Assembly: GCF_008271805.1 (NCBI RefSeq)
Contig: NZ_VSRY01000138.1
Coordinates: 55,555-119,554 of the forward strand
DNA length: 64,000 bases
Reading direction: 5' to 3'
Source: Streptomyces sp. TRM49041
GTDB lineage: Bacteria; Actinomycetota; Actinomycetes; Streptomycetales; Streptomycetaceae
This document shows, one piece after another, positions 54,083 to 62,974 of the stretch. Below the pieces are notes generated by a model that was not told the DNA's origin, ran no database searches, and saw only the letters and a list, made by a program, of their open reading frames with translations. Position numbers and translations under genes: made by a program. Numbering within the stretch: the stretch's first letter is position 1; the number at the start of each line of letters is the position of its first letter.

Positions 54083-55012
54083 CTACAGCGGGGTGGCGGC
54101 CTTGAGGATGAAGAACAGGCTCACCGCGGCGTTGGCGGACGAGAACGCCGAGACCGTGGTACCGGCCGCAGCTCCCCAAGCGGCCAGGCCGGCCGCGGTG
54201 AACGCCGGCGGCCAGTACCGGGCGGAGGGCGCCGGCCCGAGCAGAGCGACCACGCGGCGCGGGACCGGCCCCGGGGCGGCGAAGCCCGCCAAGGTGACAC
54301 CGGGGGCCCCGAGGGACACCAGCGCCGCCTTGCCCACCGCCCGTGCCACGAGCCGACGGTCGCCCACGTGGGTGGCGGCTTCCTCGTCGGCCCAACGCTC
54401 GGTGGTGTACGCGACGGCGGTACGCAGCGGGCGCAGGAACGGGTTGGCGCGGGCAGCCAGTTGTACGGCGAGCAGGAACCGGTGGTGGCGGCCCGCGAGA
54501 TGGGCGCGTTCATGGGCGAAGAGCGCGCGGCGCTCCGGCCCCGTGAGCACGTCGAGCATGCCCGTCGTGGCGACGACACGGTCGCGCTTTCCGGGCAGTG
54601 CGTACGCGTACGGGACATCGTCCGGCAGGACCGCGACGGATCGCAGGGGCAGGCCGTCGAGGGCGCGGCTCGCCAGGAGCCGCACCCGGTGGTGCCGCCA
54701 GGCCGCCCGGCCGCAGGAGGCGAGCACCGCGATCAGGGCGGGGATGGCCGCCTTGCCCGCCACCTCGTCGTGCGGGACCGCCTCACGGACCTCGGGGTCG
54801 GACCAGCCGTCCGGCAGCGGGTTGCCGGGGAGCTGCGCGGTGCCGACGACCATCAGCAGGGCCAGGCACAGGGTGCTGCAGACGGCCAGGACGACGGCGA
54901 CCGCGGTGAGCAGCCAGGTGGCGGCACGCGGATGGAGGTGCTGCTCGGCGAGCCGGGCTATCGGCCACGCCGAAAGGGGCAGGACGAGGGGGAGAAAGAC
55001 GAAGACGCCCAC
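54083..55012 (-). CDS. M56/M48-type membrane metallopeptidase (BlaR-like)
   Basis: A 309-residue membrane protein: helices near 3-20, 33-56, 88-102 and at the C-terminus, and a cytoplasmic zinc site F-A-H-E-R-A-H-L-A-G (167-171 HERAH) with the later E-R-W-A-D-E-E-A. This is the protease half of BlaR1/MecR1; there is no penicillin-binding sensor domain. The GTG at 55012 lies four bases past the BlaI-type stop, so the two are co-translated. It would be expected to inactivate that repressor on a signal. Confidence 0.85.
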   Translation of the reverse strand: MGVFVFLPLVLPLSAWPIARLAEQHLHPRAATWLLTAVAVVLAVCSTLCLALLMVVGTAQLPGNPLPDGWSDPEVREAVPHDEVAGKAAIPALIAVLASCGRAAWRHHRVRLLASRALDGLPLRSVAVLPDDVPYAYALPGKRDRVVATTGMLDVLTGPERRALFAHERAHLAGRHHRFLLAVQLAARANPFLRPLRTAVAYTTERWADEEAATHVGDRRLVARAVGKAALVSLGAPGVTLAGFAAPGPVPRRVVALLGPAPSARYWPPAFTAAGLAAWGAAAGTTVSAFSSANAAVSLFFILKAATPL

Positions 55013-55016
55013 CTCG

Positions 55017-55421
55017 TCAGCCTTCGGCCTGGCCGGTCTGCTGGGCGAGCAGGCCGCGCAGGAGCTTCTCGTCGTCGGGCAGCAGGGCGGTGACGAAGCT
55101 GGCCAGCACCGCTTCCCGGTCCGCCTCCGCGTCCAGAAGGCGACGCATCCGCAGGGCGGCGAGGCCCGCCTCGTCGGCAACCGCGGTCCACTCGAAGGCG
55201 CGGCCCGCCCGCTGCCGCGCCACCGCGCCCTTGGCCTGGAGCCGGGTCAGGATGGTGATCACGGTCGTGTAGGCGAGTCCCTGGCCGAGGCGCTCCTGCA
55301 CGTAGGCGGCGGTGACCGGGTGCGACGCGCTCCGCAGAGCCGTCAGGACCGCGGCCTCCAGCTCCCCCTGCGCGCGGCGGCCGGACTGTCGACCGACGAC
55401 GCCCTCGTTCCGTTCGGTCAT
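55017..55421 (-). CDS. BlaI/MecI/CopY family repressor
   Basis: A 134-residue winged-helix repressor: L-E-A-A-V-L-T-A-L, V-T-A-A-Y-V-Q-E-R-L, A-Y-T-T-V-I-T-I-L-T-R-L-Q-A-K-G (recognition helix about 50-65), then a dimerising C-terminus with the cleavage-prone segment. It sits upstream of its protease. A TCTAC-N6-GTAGG dyad 140 bp upstream and four more before neighbouring genes make it the probable regulator of this island. Confidence 0.9.
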   Translation of the reverse strand: MTERNEGVVGRQSGRRAQGELEAAVLTALRSASHPVTAAYVQERLGQGLAYTTVITILTRLQAKGAVARQRAGRAFEWTAVADEAGLAALRMRRLLDAEADREAVLASFVTALLPDDEKLLRGLLAQQTGQAEG

Positions 55422-55560
55422 GGCACCCGCCTTCCGCTCACCGCCCTCGCCCATGCGGCGAGGGCGTTCATGGTACTGAACCTTTGCCTGTCCCTCCGGC
55501 TGCTCGACAGGGCCGTCACGCCCCACGGTGCCGCGTGGAAGCACTCGCGTCCATCCATCT

Positions 55561-55576
55561 TCTACGGCGTTGTAGG
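55561..55576. promoter_or_regulatory. BlaI-type operator 1 (before blaI)
   Basis: TCTACGGCGTTGTAGG, the weakest of five dyads, one outer base altered. About 140 bp upstream of the repressor start, so it may give autoregulation. Confidence 0.55.
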
Positions 55577-55760
55577 TGACGTACGGCCATGGGCTCCGGC
55601 GGCAGGCCGAGGTGCTCACCGCCCGCCCGGGGGTGCCCGCCACCGCCGCGACAGGGGAGGCGTCAGGAGGCGACGCGGTCACTCTCACGCTGGGCCCCGA
55701 CTTCTCAGGAGTACGCGGCTGACACCCGCCCCACGGCACGGCCGAACGTCCTCCTTATCT

Positions 55761-55776
55761 TCTACACTGCTGTAGA
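55761..55776. promoter_or_regulatory. BlaI-type operator 2 (before terD-1)
   Basis: TCTACACTGCTGTAGA, 73 bp before the first TerD start. Both arms exact. Confidence 0.7.
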
Positions 55777-55849
55777 TTTGGTTCTCCGGGCACTGCTCGG
55801 GCCCGGCGGCCACCCCGATCCGGCCCGTGGACACGAGAGGAACGACGAC

Positions 55850-56425
55850 ATGGGTGTGACCCTCACCAAGGGCGGCAATGTCTCACTGAGCAAGGAGGCC
55901 CCCGGCCTGACGGCTGTGGTGGTCGGGCTCGGCTGGGACGTCCGCACCACCTCCGGAACCGACTACGACCTCGACGCCAGCGCCCTTCTGCTGAACGACT
56001 CGGGCAGGGTCCTCTCCGACCGGCACTTCGTCTTCTACAACAACCTCACCAGCCCTGACGGCTCGGTCGAGCACACCGGCGACAACCTCACCGGTGAGGG
56101 CGAAGGCGACGACGAGAGCATCAAGGTCGACCTCGCCGCCGTCCCCGCCGAGGTCACCCGGGTCGTCTTCCCCGTCTCCATCCACGACGCCGACAACCGC
56201 GGCCAGAGCTTCGGCCAGGTCCGTAACGCCTTCATCCGCGTCGTGAACCAGACGGGCGGCGCCGAACTCGCCCGCTACGACCTCTCCGAAGACGCCGCCA
56301 CCGAGACCGCCATGGTCTTCGGCGAGCTCTACCGGCACGGCTCGGATTGGAAGTTCCGTGCCGTCGGCCAGGGATACGCATCCGGGCTCGCCGGAATAGC
56401 CGCCGACTACGGCGTCAACGTCTGA
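55850..56425 (+). CDS. terD: TerD family stress protein
   Basis: A 191-residue cytosolic TerD. Family calcium sites are clear: [37 protein letters not shown] (about residues 66-89), and [14 protein letters not shown] precedes the ATG. It likely takes part in membrane-linked stress and tellurite tolerance. Preceded by a BlaI-type operator. Confidence 0.93.
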   Translation: MGVTLTKGGNVSLSKEAPGLTAVVVGLGWDVRTTSGTDYDLDASALLLNDSGRVLSDRHFVFYNNLTSPDGSVEHTGDNLTGEGEGDDESIKVDLAAVPAEVTRVVFPVSIHDADNRGQSFGQVRNAFIRVVNQTGGAELARYDLSEDAATETAMVFGELYRHGSDWKFRAVGQGYASGLAGIAADYGVNV

Positions 56426-56553
56426 CCGCCCCGCACACGCACGCCTGAACGCCCGCACTCCGACGCCGGAGGCGAGGCCGACCCGGGCACGCCGACCCGG
56501 ACACCGCTCCGGACACCGCTCCGGACACCGTCAACAGCTACACCCACACGGGG

Positions 56554-57354
56554 ATGAGCATGAACGAGCCCGTACCGCTACGCCCTGAGGACAGGGCCGC
56601 GTTCGAGCACGCGCTACGAAAGGCGCTCGACACGCCCGAGATCCGTGCGGCACTCGGCCGCCCCGGCGCGCCTTACACGGCGGACGAGCTGCGTGCCCGT
56701 GCCCTCGCGGCTGCCGATTCCCTCGCCGCCGAGGCGGTGTCCGAGTACGCGGCCCTCCTGGATCTGCGGTCCGGCTCGGCCGCGGAACCACCGCCCGCCG
56801 ACGGCGAGGGCGTGAAGGCCGCGATGGCCGCTCTGGCCGTGCTCACGCCGCTGCTGTCCGCCGCGGCGGCGGCGATCTTCCTGCTGCTGGGCTACGCATT
56901 GCGCATGGCCGGAGCCGCGCAGGCGCTGGCCGACACCCTCGTCGGCACGGGCTGGACCGCCGCGGCCGTCGCCGCCGTCGCCGCACTCGTGTCTGGTGGC
57001 GGCCTGGCGTTCACCGCCGCCCGCCACCGTGCCACGGCGCACGGCGCCCCACCCTCGTCGGTGTCCGTCGCAGAGGCGCGCGCGGCATGGCAGGAGGCGC
57101 TGCTGCGGCGAAGCCTGCTGCCCCGTCTGCGGCGCGAACTAGGCATCCGCGACTCCGCCGACACACCACGGGCCTCGGCACCGGTCCCCTCGCCCAGGAA
57201 CCGTACGCGGCTGGGCTACAGCCGACCGGACTTCACCGGTCCGGACTTCTCAGGCCCGGACTTCTCAGGCCCGGACTTCTCAGGCCCGGACTTCTCAGGC
57301 CCGGACTTCTCAGGCCCGGACTCCATGGGCCCCGGCGGGCCGTCCCGGCAATAG
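56554..57354 (+). CDS. Membrane protein with P-D-F-S-G repeats
   Basis: A 266-residue protein. An N-terminal hydrophilic half (E-H-A-L-R-K-A-L-D-T-P-E-I-R-A-A-L) precedes two transmembrane helices (about 90-115, 127-150) and a C-terminal R-R-E-L-G-I-R-D helix. It ends with a five-residue tandem repeat (PDFSG, five perfect copies, flanked by PDFTG and PDSMG). No BlaI-type operator nearby. Function unknown. Confidence 0.75.
   Translation: MSMNEPVPLRPEDRAAFEHALRKALDTPEIRAALGRPGAPYTADELRARALAAADSLAAEAVSEYAALLDLRSGSAAEPPPADGEGVKAAMAALAVLTPLLSAAAAAIFLLLGYALRMAGAAQALADTLVGTGWTAAAVAAVAALVSGGGLAFTAARHRATAHGAPPSSVSVAEARAAWQEALLRRSLLPRLRRELGIRDSADTPRASAPVPSPRNRTRLGYSRPDFTGPDFSGPDFSGPDFSGPDFSGPDFSGPDSMGPGGPSRQ
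57241..57315 (+). repeat. Five perfect 15-bp coding repeats
   Basis: CCGGACTTCTCAGGC five times without a mismatch, flanked on each side by one diverged copy. Encodes the P-D-F-S-G repeats. A multiple of three, so copy-number change keeps the frame. Confidence 0.9.
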
Positions 57355-57435
57355 CGTCTGTGAGACGTCCGGCACCGGAGGTCCGCGGCACGGGGCGACA
57401 CCGTCGGGGCGGGACCGCCCCCGGTGCAGAGCCCG

Positions 57436-58275
57436 TCACCCCTCGTTTCCGCGGTGCCGCACGACGGCGACCGGGCAGTGGGCGTGGTGGAGTACGGCCT
57501 GACTGACCGAGCCGAGGACCAGCCCGGCGAAGCCGCCCAGACCGCGTGCGCCCACCACCAGCAACCGGGCGCCTTCGCTCTCCTCGATCAGGACCTGCCG
57601 CACATGGCCGGTCATCAGCCGTGGGCTCACCGTCACCCCCGCCCCCGGGCGCTCGCTGTCGGAGAGCGCATCGGCGAGTACCCGTTCCCCCTCGGCTCGG
57701 GACGCTGCGGAGTGCGCGTCGGCGGACACGTACACCGCCATGAGTCCGGTACCCCGCATCGCGGCCTCCGCGGAGGCGAACTCCGCCGCCGCCCGCGCCT
57801 CGGCCGAGCCGTCGACAGCCACCAGCACCGGCCCCCGCGGGTCGGCCCTGCCCCGTACCACGATGACGGGGCAGCGGCTGTGTCCGGCCAGGTGCACGGC
57901 CACCGACCCCACGAACACGCCCGCGAACCGCCCCTGACCTCGGCAGCCGACTACCAGCAGCGCCGCGTCGCGCGACTGTGCTTCCAGTACGGACAACGGC
58001 TCACCGGCGATCACGGCATGGCTGACGTCCACCTCGGGAGCCTGGGCCACGGCCCGGTCGGCAGCTTCGCGCATCACGCGCTCGACGTCCTCGCGCAGGG
58101 CGCCGTGCGCCGGTCCCAGCAGCGACGGCCCCGCCGGTACGTGCATGGCGGGCCACACGAACGCGTGCACCAGGCGCAGCCCCACGGAGCGCATCCGCGC
58201 CTCACCCGCGGCGACGTCCACCGCTTCGAGACTCGACGGGGACCCGTCGACACCGACGACTACGGCTCCACCCAT
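57436..58275 (-). CDS. Tandem universal stress protein
   Basis: A 279-residue protein with two USP domains (about 4-146 and 151-275). Each carries the ATP motif G-x2-G-x9-G-S: G-C-R-G-Q-G-R-F-A-G-V-F-V-G-S and G-A-R-G-L-G-G-F-A-G-L-V-L-G-S. Starts V-V-V-G-V-D-G-S. Cytosolic, likely ATP-binding. Divergent from the second terD gene with operator 3 between them, so both may be co-regulated. Confidence 0.92.
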   Translation of the reverse strand: MGGAVVVGVDGSPSSLEAVDVAAGEARMRSVGLRLVHAFVWPAMHVPAGPSLLGPAHGALREDVERVMREAADRAVAQAPEVDVSHAVIAGEPLSVLEAQSRDAALLVVGCRGQGRFAGVFVGSVAVHLAGHSRCPVIVVRGRADPRGPVLVAVDGSAEARAAAEFASAEAAMRGTGLMAVYVSADAHSAASRAEGERVLADALSDSERPGAGVTVSPRLMTGHVRQVLIEESEGARLLVVGARGLGGFAGLVLGSVSQAVLHHAHCPVAVVRHRGNEG

Positions 58276-58447
58276 GCGCGCACCCCATTTCCCTCCTGCG
58301 ACTCGCGGCGGGCCGTTCCCGTACGACGACCGCGCTCCACCGCTGCTACCAGCCTCTCCCTCAATGCCTGAGCACGCCACAGGCCACTCGGCCCTCATGG
58401 GTCCGGTCGGGGGCGCGACGCCCGGCCACGCGCCCCTCCCGTGGGCT

Positions 58448-58463
58448 TCTACAGTGCTGTAGA
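58448..58463. promoter_or_regulatory. BlaI-type operator 3 (usp / terD-2)
   Basis: TCTACAGTGCTGTAGA, exact arms, 63 bp before the second TerD start and 172 bp from the divergent stress-protein start. Matches operator 2 at 15 of 16 positions. Confidence 0.7.
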
Positions 58464-58526
58464 TTCGCCTCATCGTCCGAAGTGGCCGGTCTCGCCCCGC
58501 TTCGCCCTCGACTCAAGGAGTAGCCA

Positions 58527-59111
58527 GTGGCAGTCAACCTGACCAAGGGCCAGCAGATCAGCCTGGAGAAGACGGGCGGGGGCACGCTCAGCGTCGTCCG
58601 CATGGGGCTGGGCTGGCAGGCGTCGCCCAAGAAGGGCTTTCTGGCGCGGCTGACCGGGCCGAACGAGATCGACCTCGACGCGTCCGCCGTGCTGTTCGCC
58701 GACGGGGAGCCGGTGGACGTCGTCTTCTTCCAACACCTGGTCAGCGAAGACGGCGCCGTACGCCACACAGGGGACAACCTGGTGGGTGGAGCCGGCCAGG
58801 GCGGCGACGACGAGGCGATCCTGGTGGACCTCCCGCGCCTGCCCGCGCACGTCGACCAGATCGTGTTCACCGTCAACTCGTTCACCGGCCAGACCTTCGC
58901 CGACGTGCAGAACGCCTTCTGCCGTCTCATCGACGAGACCACCGGGCAGGAACTGGCCCGCTACACCCTGTCGGGCGGTGGTGTCTACACCGCCCAGATC
59001 ATGGCGAAGGTGCACCGGTCGGGCGGGACGTGGCACATGTCCGCCATCGGGGAGCCGGCCCAGGGGCGTACGTTCCAGGATCTGCTGCCGACCATCGCCG
59101 CACACCTGTAA
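58527..59111 (+). CDS. TerD family protein, second copy
   Basis: A 194-residue TerD relative: I-D-L-D-A-S-A-V-L-F, V-F-F-Q-H-L, H-T-G-D-N-L-V-G-G-A-G-Q-G-G-D-D-E-A-I and N-A-F-C-R. Longer loop after G-L-G-W and a degenerate second metal loop compared with the first copy. GTG start. Followed at 38 bp by a small MT0933-type gene. Confidence 0.9.
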   Translation: MAVNLTKGQQISLEKTGGGTLSVVRMGLGWQASPKKGFLARLTGPNEIDLDASAVLFADGEPVDVVFFQHLVSEDGAVRHTGDNLVGGAGQGGDDEAILVDLPRLPAHVDQIVFTVNSFTGQTFADVQNAFCRLIDETTGQELARYTLSGGGVYTAQIMAKVHRSGGTWHMSAIGEPAQGRTFQDLLPTIAAHL

Positions 59112-59149
59112 CCCCTGAATCGCCCACCGTAGACGGGAGACGCACAGCC

Positions 59150-59353
59150 GTGTTCGACAGTCTGAAGAACCTCAAGGACAAGGCCGAGGATCTCGCCGCG
59201 GATCACGGGGAGGCGATCGCCCAGGGCCTGGAGAAGGCCGGCGACTTCGTCGACGAGAAGACCGGCGGCAAGTTCAGCAGCCAGATCGAGACCGGCGTCG
59301 ACACGGCGCAGGACCTGGTAGAGCGCCTGGGCCAGAGGAAATCGGTGGACTGA
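59150..59353 (+). CDS. MT0933/Rv0909-type antitoxin-like protein
   Basis: A 67-residue, highly charged helical protein: F-D-S-L-K-N-L-K-D-K-A-E-D-L, E-K-A-G-D-F-V-D-E-K-T-G-G-K-F. The G-D-x-V-D-E-x-T-G-G-K-x turn is the family mark. GTG start with GGGAGA upstream. Labelled antitoxin by family, but no toxin gene follows. Confidence 0.8.
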   Translation: MFDSLKNLKDKAEDLAADHGEAIAQGLEKAGDFVDEKTGGKFSSQIETGVDTAQDLVERLGQRKSVD

Positions 59354-59385
59354 CACCTCCCTCGCCGCGTACGAGAAGGTGCCCG

Positions 59386-60450
59386 CTACCCGGCTTGTAC
59401 CCGGGGAACGGGCCCTGCCTTCTCGCGTGCATACGCGGCTCGTGAGCCCATGAGACGGGCGAGGAGGTCGTCGAGGCTGATCAGGCCGGTCAGCCGGCCG
59501 TCGGCGTCCCGGATGACGGCGAGGGAGGCGCGGTGCCTACGCAGTTGATCGACCGCGCGGGAGAGGCTGTCCGTGCCCTTCAGTTCCGGAACTGGCCGGG
59601 CCAGTCGCCGGGCCGTGGCGTCGTGTCCACGGGCTCGCGCCACCAGGGCGTCCCGGGCGTGCAGCGAGCCGAGGAGGGTCTGCCCGTCCGTGACGAGAAG
59701 GCGTGCCCGGTCCGCGGCCGTGGCCGTCGACAGGATCGTGTCGACGTCGGCGTCGGCGGGCACGGTCACGATCCGGTCCGCGGCGACCATCAGGTCGGCC
59801 AGGGGAGTCTGCGGCTCCGTCAGCGAGCGGGTGATCAGCTCCGAGTCGGTCGCGTTGATCAGGCCGAGTCGCTCCGACTCGGCGACCAGGTGGGTGAGCT
59901 GCTCACGGTTGTGGACCGCCGTCAGCTCATCGCGCGGCTGCACACGGCACATCCGCACCAGGGCGTTGCTCACCTTGTTGAGGAGCCGGATCAGCGGCCG
60001 TACGGCGGCGACCATGACCCGGAAGGGAGGGCTGAGCAGCATCGCGGAGCGTTCCGGGTGGGCGATGGCCCACGACTTGGGGGCCATCTCGCCGACGACC
60101 ATGTGCAGGAAGACCACGAGGGCCATGGCGAAGGCGAACGCGATGCCGTAGCTGAGCCCGGCGGGCAGGCCGAGCTTCACCAGCAGGGGGTCGACCTGGT
60201 GGGAGATGGCGGGCTTGGAGATCGATCCCAGCCCCAGCGTGCAGATGGTGATGCCTAGTTGGGCGCCCGCGAGCATCAGGGACAGCTCGCGCATGCCCGC
60301 GAGGGCGGCCTTCGCGCCGCGCTGTCCTTCCGCGGCGGCCTTCTCCATGCGGTGGCGCTTGGCGGCGACGAGGGCGAACTCGGCGGCCACGAAGAACCCG
60401 CTGGCGGCTAGGAGCACGACGGTGACGAAGAGTGCCATGGGGAAGCTCAT
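59386..60450 (-). CDS. CNNM/CorC-type transporter with CBS domains (downstream copy)
   Basis: A 354-residue protein. The DUF21 membrane domain (about 1-190; A-A-S-G-F-F-V-A-A-E-F-A-L and A-G-A-Q-L-G-I-T) resembles CNNM Mg2+ transporters; two CBS repeats (about 215-340) follow. No CorC_HlyC tail. Its ATG overlaps the stop of the partner gene by four bases (ATGA). Confidence 0.88.
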   Translation of the reverse strand: MSFPMALFVTVVLLAASGFFVAAEFALVAAKRHRMEKAAAEGQRGAKAALAGMRELSLMLAGAQLGITICTLGLGSISKPAISHQVDPLLVKLGLPAGLSYGIAFAFAMALVVFLHMVVGEMAPKSWAIAHPERSAMLLSPPFRVMVAAVRPLIRLLNKVSNALVRMCRVQPRDELTAVHNREQLTHLVAESERLGLINATDSELITRSLTEPQTPLADLMVAADRIVTVPADADVDTILSTATAADRARLLVTDGQTLLGSLHARDALVARARGHDATARRLARPVPELKGTDSLSRAVDQLRRHRASLAVIRDADGRLTGLISLDDLLARLMGSRAAYAREKAGPVPRVQAG

Positions 60451-61757
60451 GCCTGGGCCTCCTCGGCCGCGGAGCGCTCGATACGGACCCGTGCCGGTAC
60501 GTGCCGGTCCAGGCTCAGGACCTCGATGGCGACGCCGTCCACGGTGAGCCGGTCCCCGATGGCGGGGAACCGCCCGAGCCGGTCGATGACCAGACCGGCC
60601 ACGGTGTCGTAGTCCTCCTCCTCGGGCAGCGCGATCCCGGTGGCCTGCTCGACCTCGTCCAGGCGGCGCCGGGCGTCGACGAACCAGCCGGCCCCGTCGG
60701 GGACGGCGAGCCGCACGACGGTGTCGGTCTCGTCGGCGATGTCGCCGACGAGCTCCTCGGCGATGTCCTCGTACGTGACGACACCGGCGACGCCACCGTG
60801 CTCGTCCAGGACGACGGCGAACTCGTCGTCCCGCTCCCTCATCCGCGTCACCGCGTCCGGCAGCGGAAGCGTGTCGGGCAGCAGCAGCGGACGCCGGGCC
60901 GCCTCGCCGACCGTCCTGGTCCCGAAGTCCGCCGCGGGTAGCCGCATCAGCTCCCACACGCCGATGACGCCCGCCACGTCGTCGGGGTGGTCGCCGAGGA
61001 CCGGGTAGCTGGAGTGGCCGTGCTCGGCGATCACCTCGGCCGCCTCCGCCAGCATGGCGTCCTTGCGTACGAACACCGCGTCGACGCGCGGCACCATCAC
61101 CTCGTCGAGCGTGCGCTCGGAGAACTCCAGGGCGTGGTCGAGGAGCTCGGCGGTGTCCGCGGGCAACTGCCCCTGCTCGTGGGACTCACCGATGAGGTGG
61201 CTCAGCTCTTCCAGCGTGGCGCCGTGGTGCAGCTCCTCCACGGGCTCGATACCGACCTTGCGGAGCAGCTTGTTGGCGGCGCTGTCGAAGACGTGCACGA
61301 CCGGCCCGACGAGCTTCAGGTAGAGGAGCGTGGAGGCGCCCAGGGACTTCGCGAGGCGCTCCGGAACGGCGAGTGCCAGGTTCTTCGGGGCGAGTTCGCC
61401 GACCACCATCTGGAGGACCGTGGCGACCGTGAAGGCCAGGACGACGGAGACCGCCGTGGCCGCACCCCCGGTCAGCCCGACCCCGTCCAGCACGGGCTCC
61501 AGCAGCGCCGACACGGACGGCTCGGCGAGGAAGCCGACCACCAGGCCGGTGACCGTGATGCCGAGCTGGGCACCCGACAGCATGAACGAGAGCCGCTCCA
61601 GAACCTTCAGCGCCCGCGCCGCGCGCTTGTCGCCCGCTTCGGCCTCGCGGGCGAGCGCGAGCCGGTCGGCGGCGACGTACGCGAACTCCTGCGCCACGAA
61701 GTACCCGGTCCCCGCCGTCAGGACGAGCACGGCCAGCAGGCCGAGTGCGGCGCTCAC
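60447..61757 (-). CDS. CNNM/CorC-type transporter with CorC_HlyC tail (upstream copy)
   Basis: A 436-residue protein: DUF21 (F-V-A-Q-E-F-A-Y, S-G-A-Q-L-G-I-T, V-V-G-E-L-A-P-K), CBS pair (V-M-V-P-R-V-D, F-A-V-V-L-D-E-H-G-G-V-A-G-V-V-T) and a CorC_HlyC domain (about 345-430). GTG at 61757 chosen for GGACGG seven bases upstream; a GTG at 61775 lacks one. Operator 4 lies 225 bp upstream. Confidence 0.9.
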   Translation of the reverse strand: MSAALGLLAVLVLTAGTGYFVAQEFAYVAADRLALAREAEAGDKRAARALKVLERLSFMLSGAQLGITVTGLVVGFLAEPSVSALLEPVLDGVGLTGGAATAVSVVLAFTVATVLQMVVGELAPKNLALAVPERLAKSLGASTLLYLKLVGPVVHVFDSAANKLLRKVGIEPVEELHHGATLEELSHLIGESHEQGQLPADTAELLDHALEFSERTLDEVMVPRVDAVFVRKDAMLAEAAEVIAEHGHSSYPVLGDHPDDVAGVIGVWELMRLPAADFGTRTVGEAARRPLLLPDTLPLPDAVTRMRERDDEFAVVLDEHGGVAGVVTYEDIAEELVGDIADETDTVVRLAVPDGAGWFVDARRRLDEVEQATGIALPEEEDYDTVAGLVIDRLGRFPAIGDRLTVDGVAIEVLSLDRHVPARVRIERSAAEEAQA

Positions 61758-61981
61758 AGGGCACCGTCCAGCCACGCGCCGGCATCAGGAACGGCGGCAC
61801 GGGACACTCCGGGACTGCCCCCTGGGGGGTCCGTCGGTCTGGCGGGCAAGGCGAACTCCTTCACGGCTCTGTCGAGTGGGGCGGTCGGGCGGGAGCAGCC
61901 GCGTCGGCCTCGACCCGAGTCCACCACGACCATGCCCGGTCTCCGTGCCGCCGCCGCACCGCCCGCGCCGCACCCGATACT

Positions 61982-61997
61982 TCTACACGCATGTAGA
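61982..61997. promoter_or_regulatory. BlaI-type operator 4 (before the CNNM operon)
   Basis: TCTACACGCATGTAGA, exact arms, upstream of the two-gene transporter operon on the minus strand. Confidence 0.65.
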
Positions 61998-62109
61998 TCA
62001 TAGTCGAACCGCCCCCTCGCGAAGCAGGGACGGCATTCCTGGGAGCGTCCGTGCGGCATGCCGGCGTCCGGGTCAGGCGGTGGCGACGGTGTCGGGTCGG
62101 GTGCAGCGC

Positions 62110-62505
62110 CGTCCGGGGGAAGGGCTGGTCGCGGTCGGTGTCGCCGAGGGCGTCCTTGATGTGGAGGTAGCCCAGGATCGTGCCGCCCGGCCCGGTGACG
62201 GGCAGGCGGGAGAAGCCGTTCGCGGCCGCGGTCCGCTCCAGCTCCTGCGGGGTGACGGCGTGGCCGACGGTGACCACGCGGTTGAGCGGGACCATGACCT
62301 CGCCGACCGGGCGGGTGCCCAGTTCGAGGGCGTCGCGCAGGCGGTCGCCGCCCTCCGGGTCGAGGAGGCCGGCCTCGCTGGAGTCCTTGACCGGGCGGAC
62401 GAGTTCGTCGTCGGTGCAGACGGAGGAGACCTCGTCCTTCGGCTCGACCTTCAGCAGCCGCAGGATCGCGTTGGCGAAGGCGTTGACGCCGAAACCGTCC
62501 GTTCA
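62110..62505 (-). pseudogene. CNNM/CorC-type relic
   Basis: Without a start, the minus strand reads G-F-G-V-N-A-F-A-N-A-I-L-R-L-L then V-E-P-K-D-E-V, D-D-E-L, V-M-V-P-L-N-R-V and L-P-V-T-G, I-L-G-Y-L-H-I-K-D-A-L. This is the region from the end of DUF21 through the first CBS domain of a third transporter. The membrane N-terminus is deleted and homology stops at D-Q-P-F-P near 62115. Confidence 0.8.
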
Positions 62506-62546
62506 TCCCGGCACTCGCCCCACAAGGCGGCGTCCAGCCCTATGCT

Positions 62547-62562
62547 TCTACATGCATGTAGA
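62547..62562. promoter_or_regulatory. BlaI-type operator 5 (before the small HhH-like gene)
   Basis: TCTACATGCATGTAGA, a perfect 16-bp palindrome, 88 bp before the start at 62651. Also at the 5' edge of the deleted transporter relic. Confidence 0.7.
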
Positions 62563-62650
62563 CCAAAAGCGGTACGGAGCGTCAGAAGGGCATGCCTTCA
62601 TGGCGGTTGACGCCACACCGGACCGCTCCATCACTCGCGGGAGGGCCTTC

Positions 62651-62872
62651 GTGGCTTCGATAGATCTGGACAAGGTGCTGGACAAGGCGTGGGCGGACAA
62701 GAGCCTGCCGGAGATCCTCGCCGCACCCGTGGGCGCGCTGAAGGGCGTGTCCGAGCGGGACGGCGAGCTCCTGAAGGAGGCGTTCGGTGTGAAGACGGTG
62801 GCCGACCTCGCCGATCTGAAGTACGTCCGCTGGGCCCAGGCGCTGGCCGCCCTCGACGCGGCGTCGAAGTAG
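62651..62872 (+). CDS. Small HhH-like protein of the stress island
   Basis: A 73-residue helical protein: D-L-D-K-V-L-D-K-A-W, L-K-G-V-S-E-R-D-G-E-L-L-K-E-A-F-G-V-K-T-V-A-D-L-A, resembling a helix-hairpin-helix. GTG at 62651 is chosen for GGGAGGG six bases upstream; the ATG at 62600 is in frame but has no ribosome site. Operator 5 precedes it. Confidence 0.65.
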   Translation: MASIDLDKVLDKAWADKSLPEILAAPVGALKGVSERDGELLKEAFGVKTVADLADLKYVRWAQALAALDAASK

Positions 62873-62974
62873 CTCTCTCCGGGGCCGCCGCCACCACCAC
62901 CGCCGGCCAGGCCGGTGGCGACGGCCCCTCTCTCTCCGTACAGCAACGCGCATCATGAAGGAGTGAACGCCACG

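Noticed and set aside
54083..55421. Beta-lactam resistance regulator (blaR1/blaI)
   Set aside because: The membrane protease has no penicillin-binding sensor domain and no beta-lactamase gene is nearby; the dyads point to stress genes instead.
59150..59353. Complete toxin-antitoxin pair
   Set aside because: The small protein matches an antitoxin family by name, but the next gene is a convergent transporter and no toxin partner exists.
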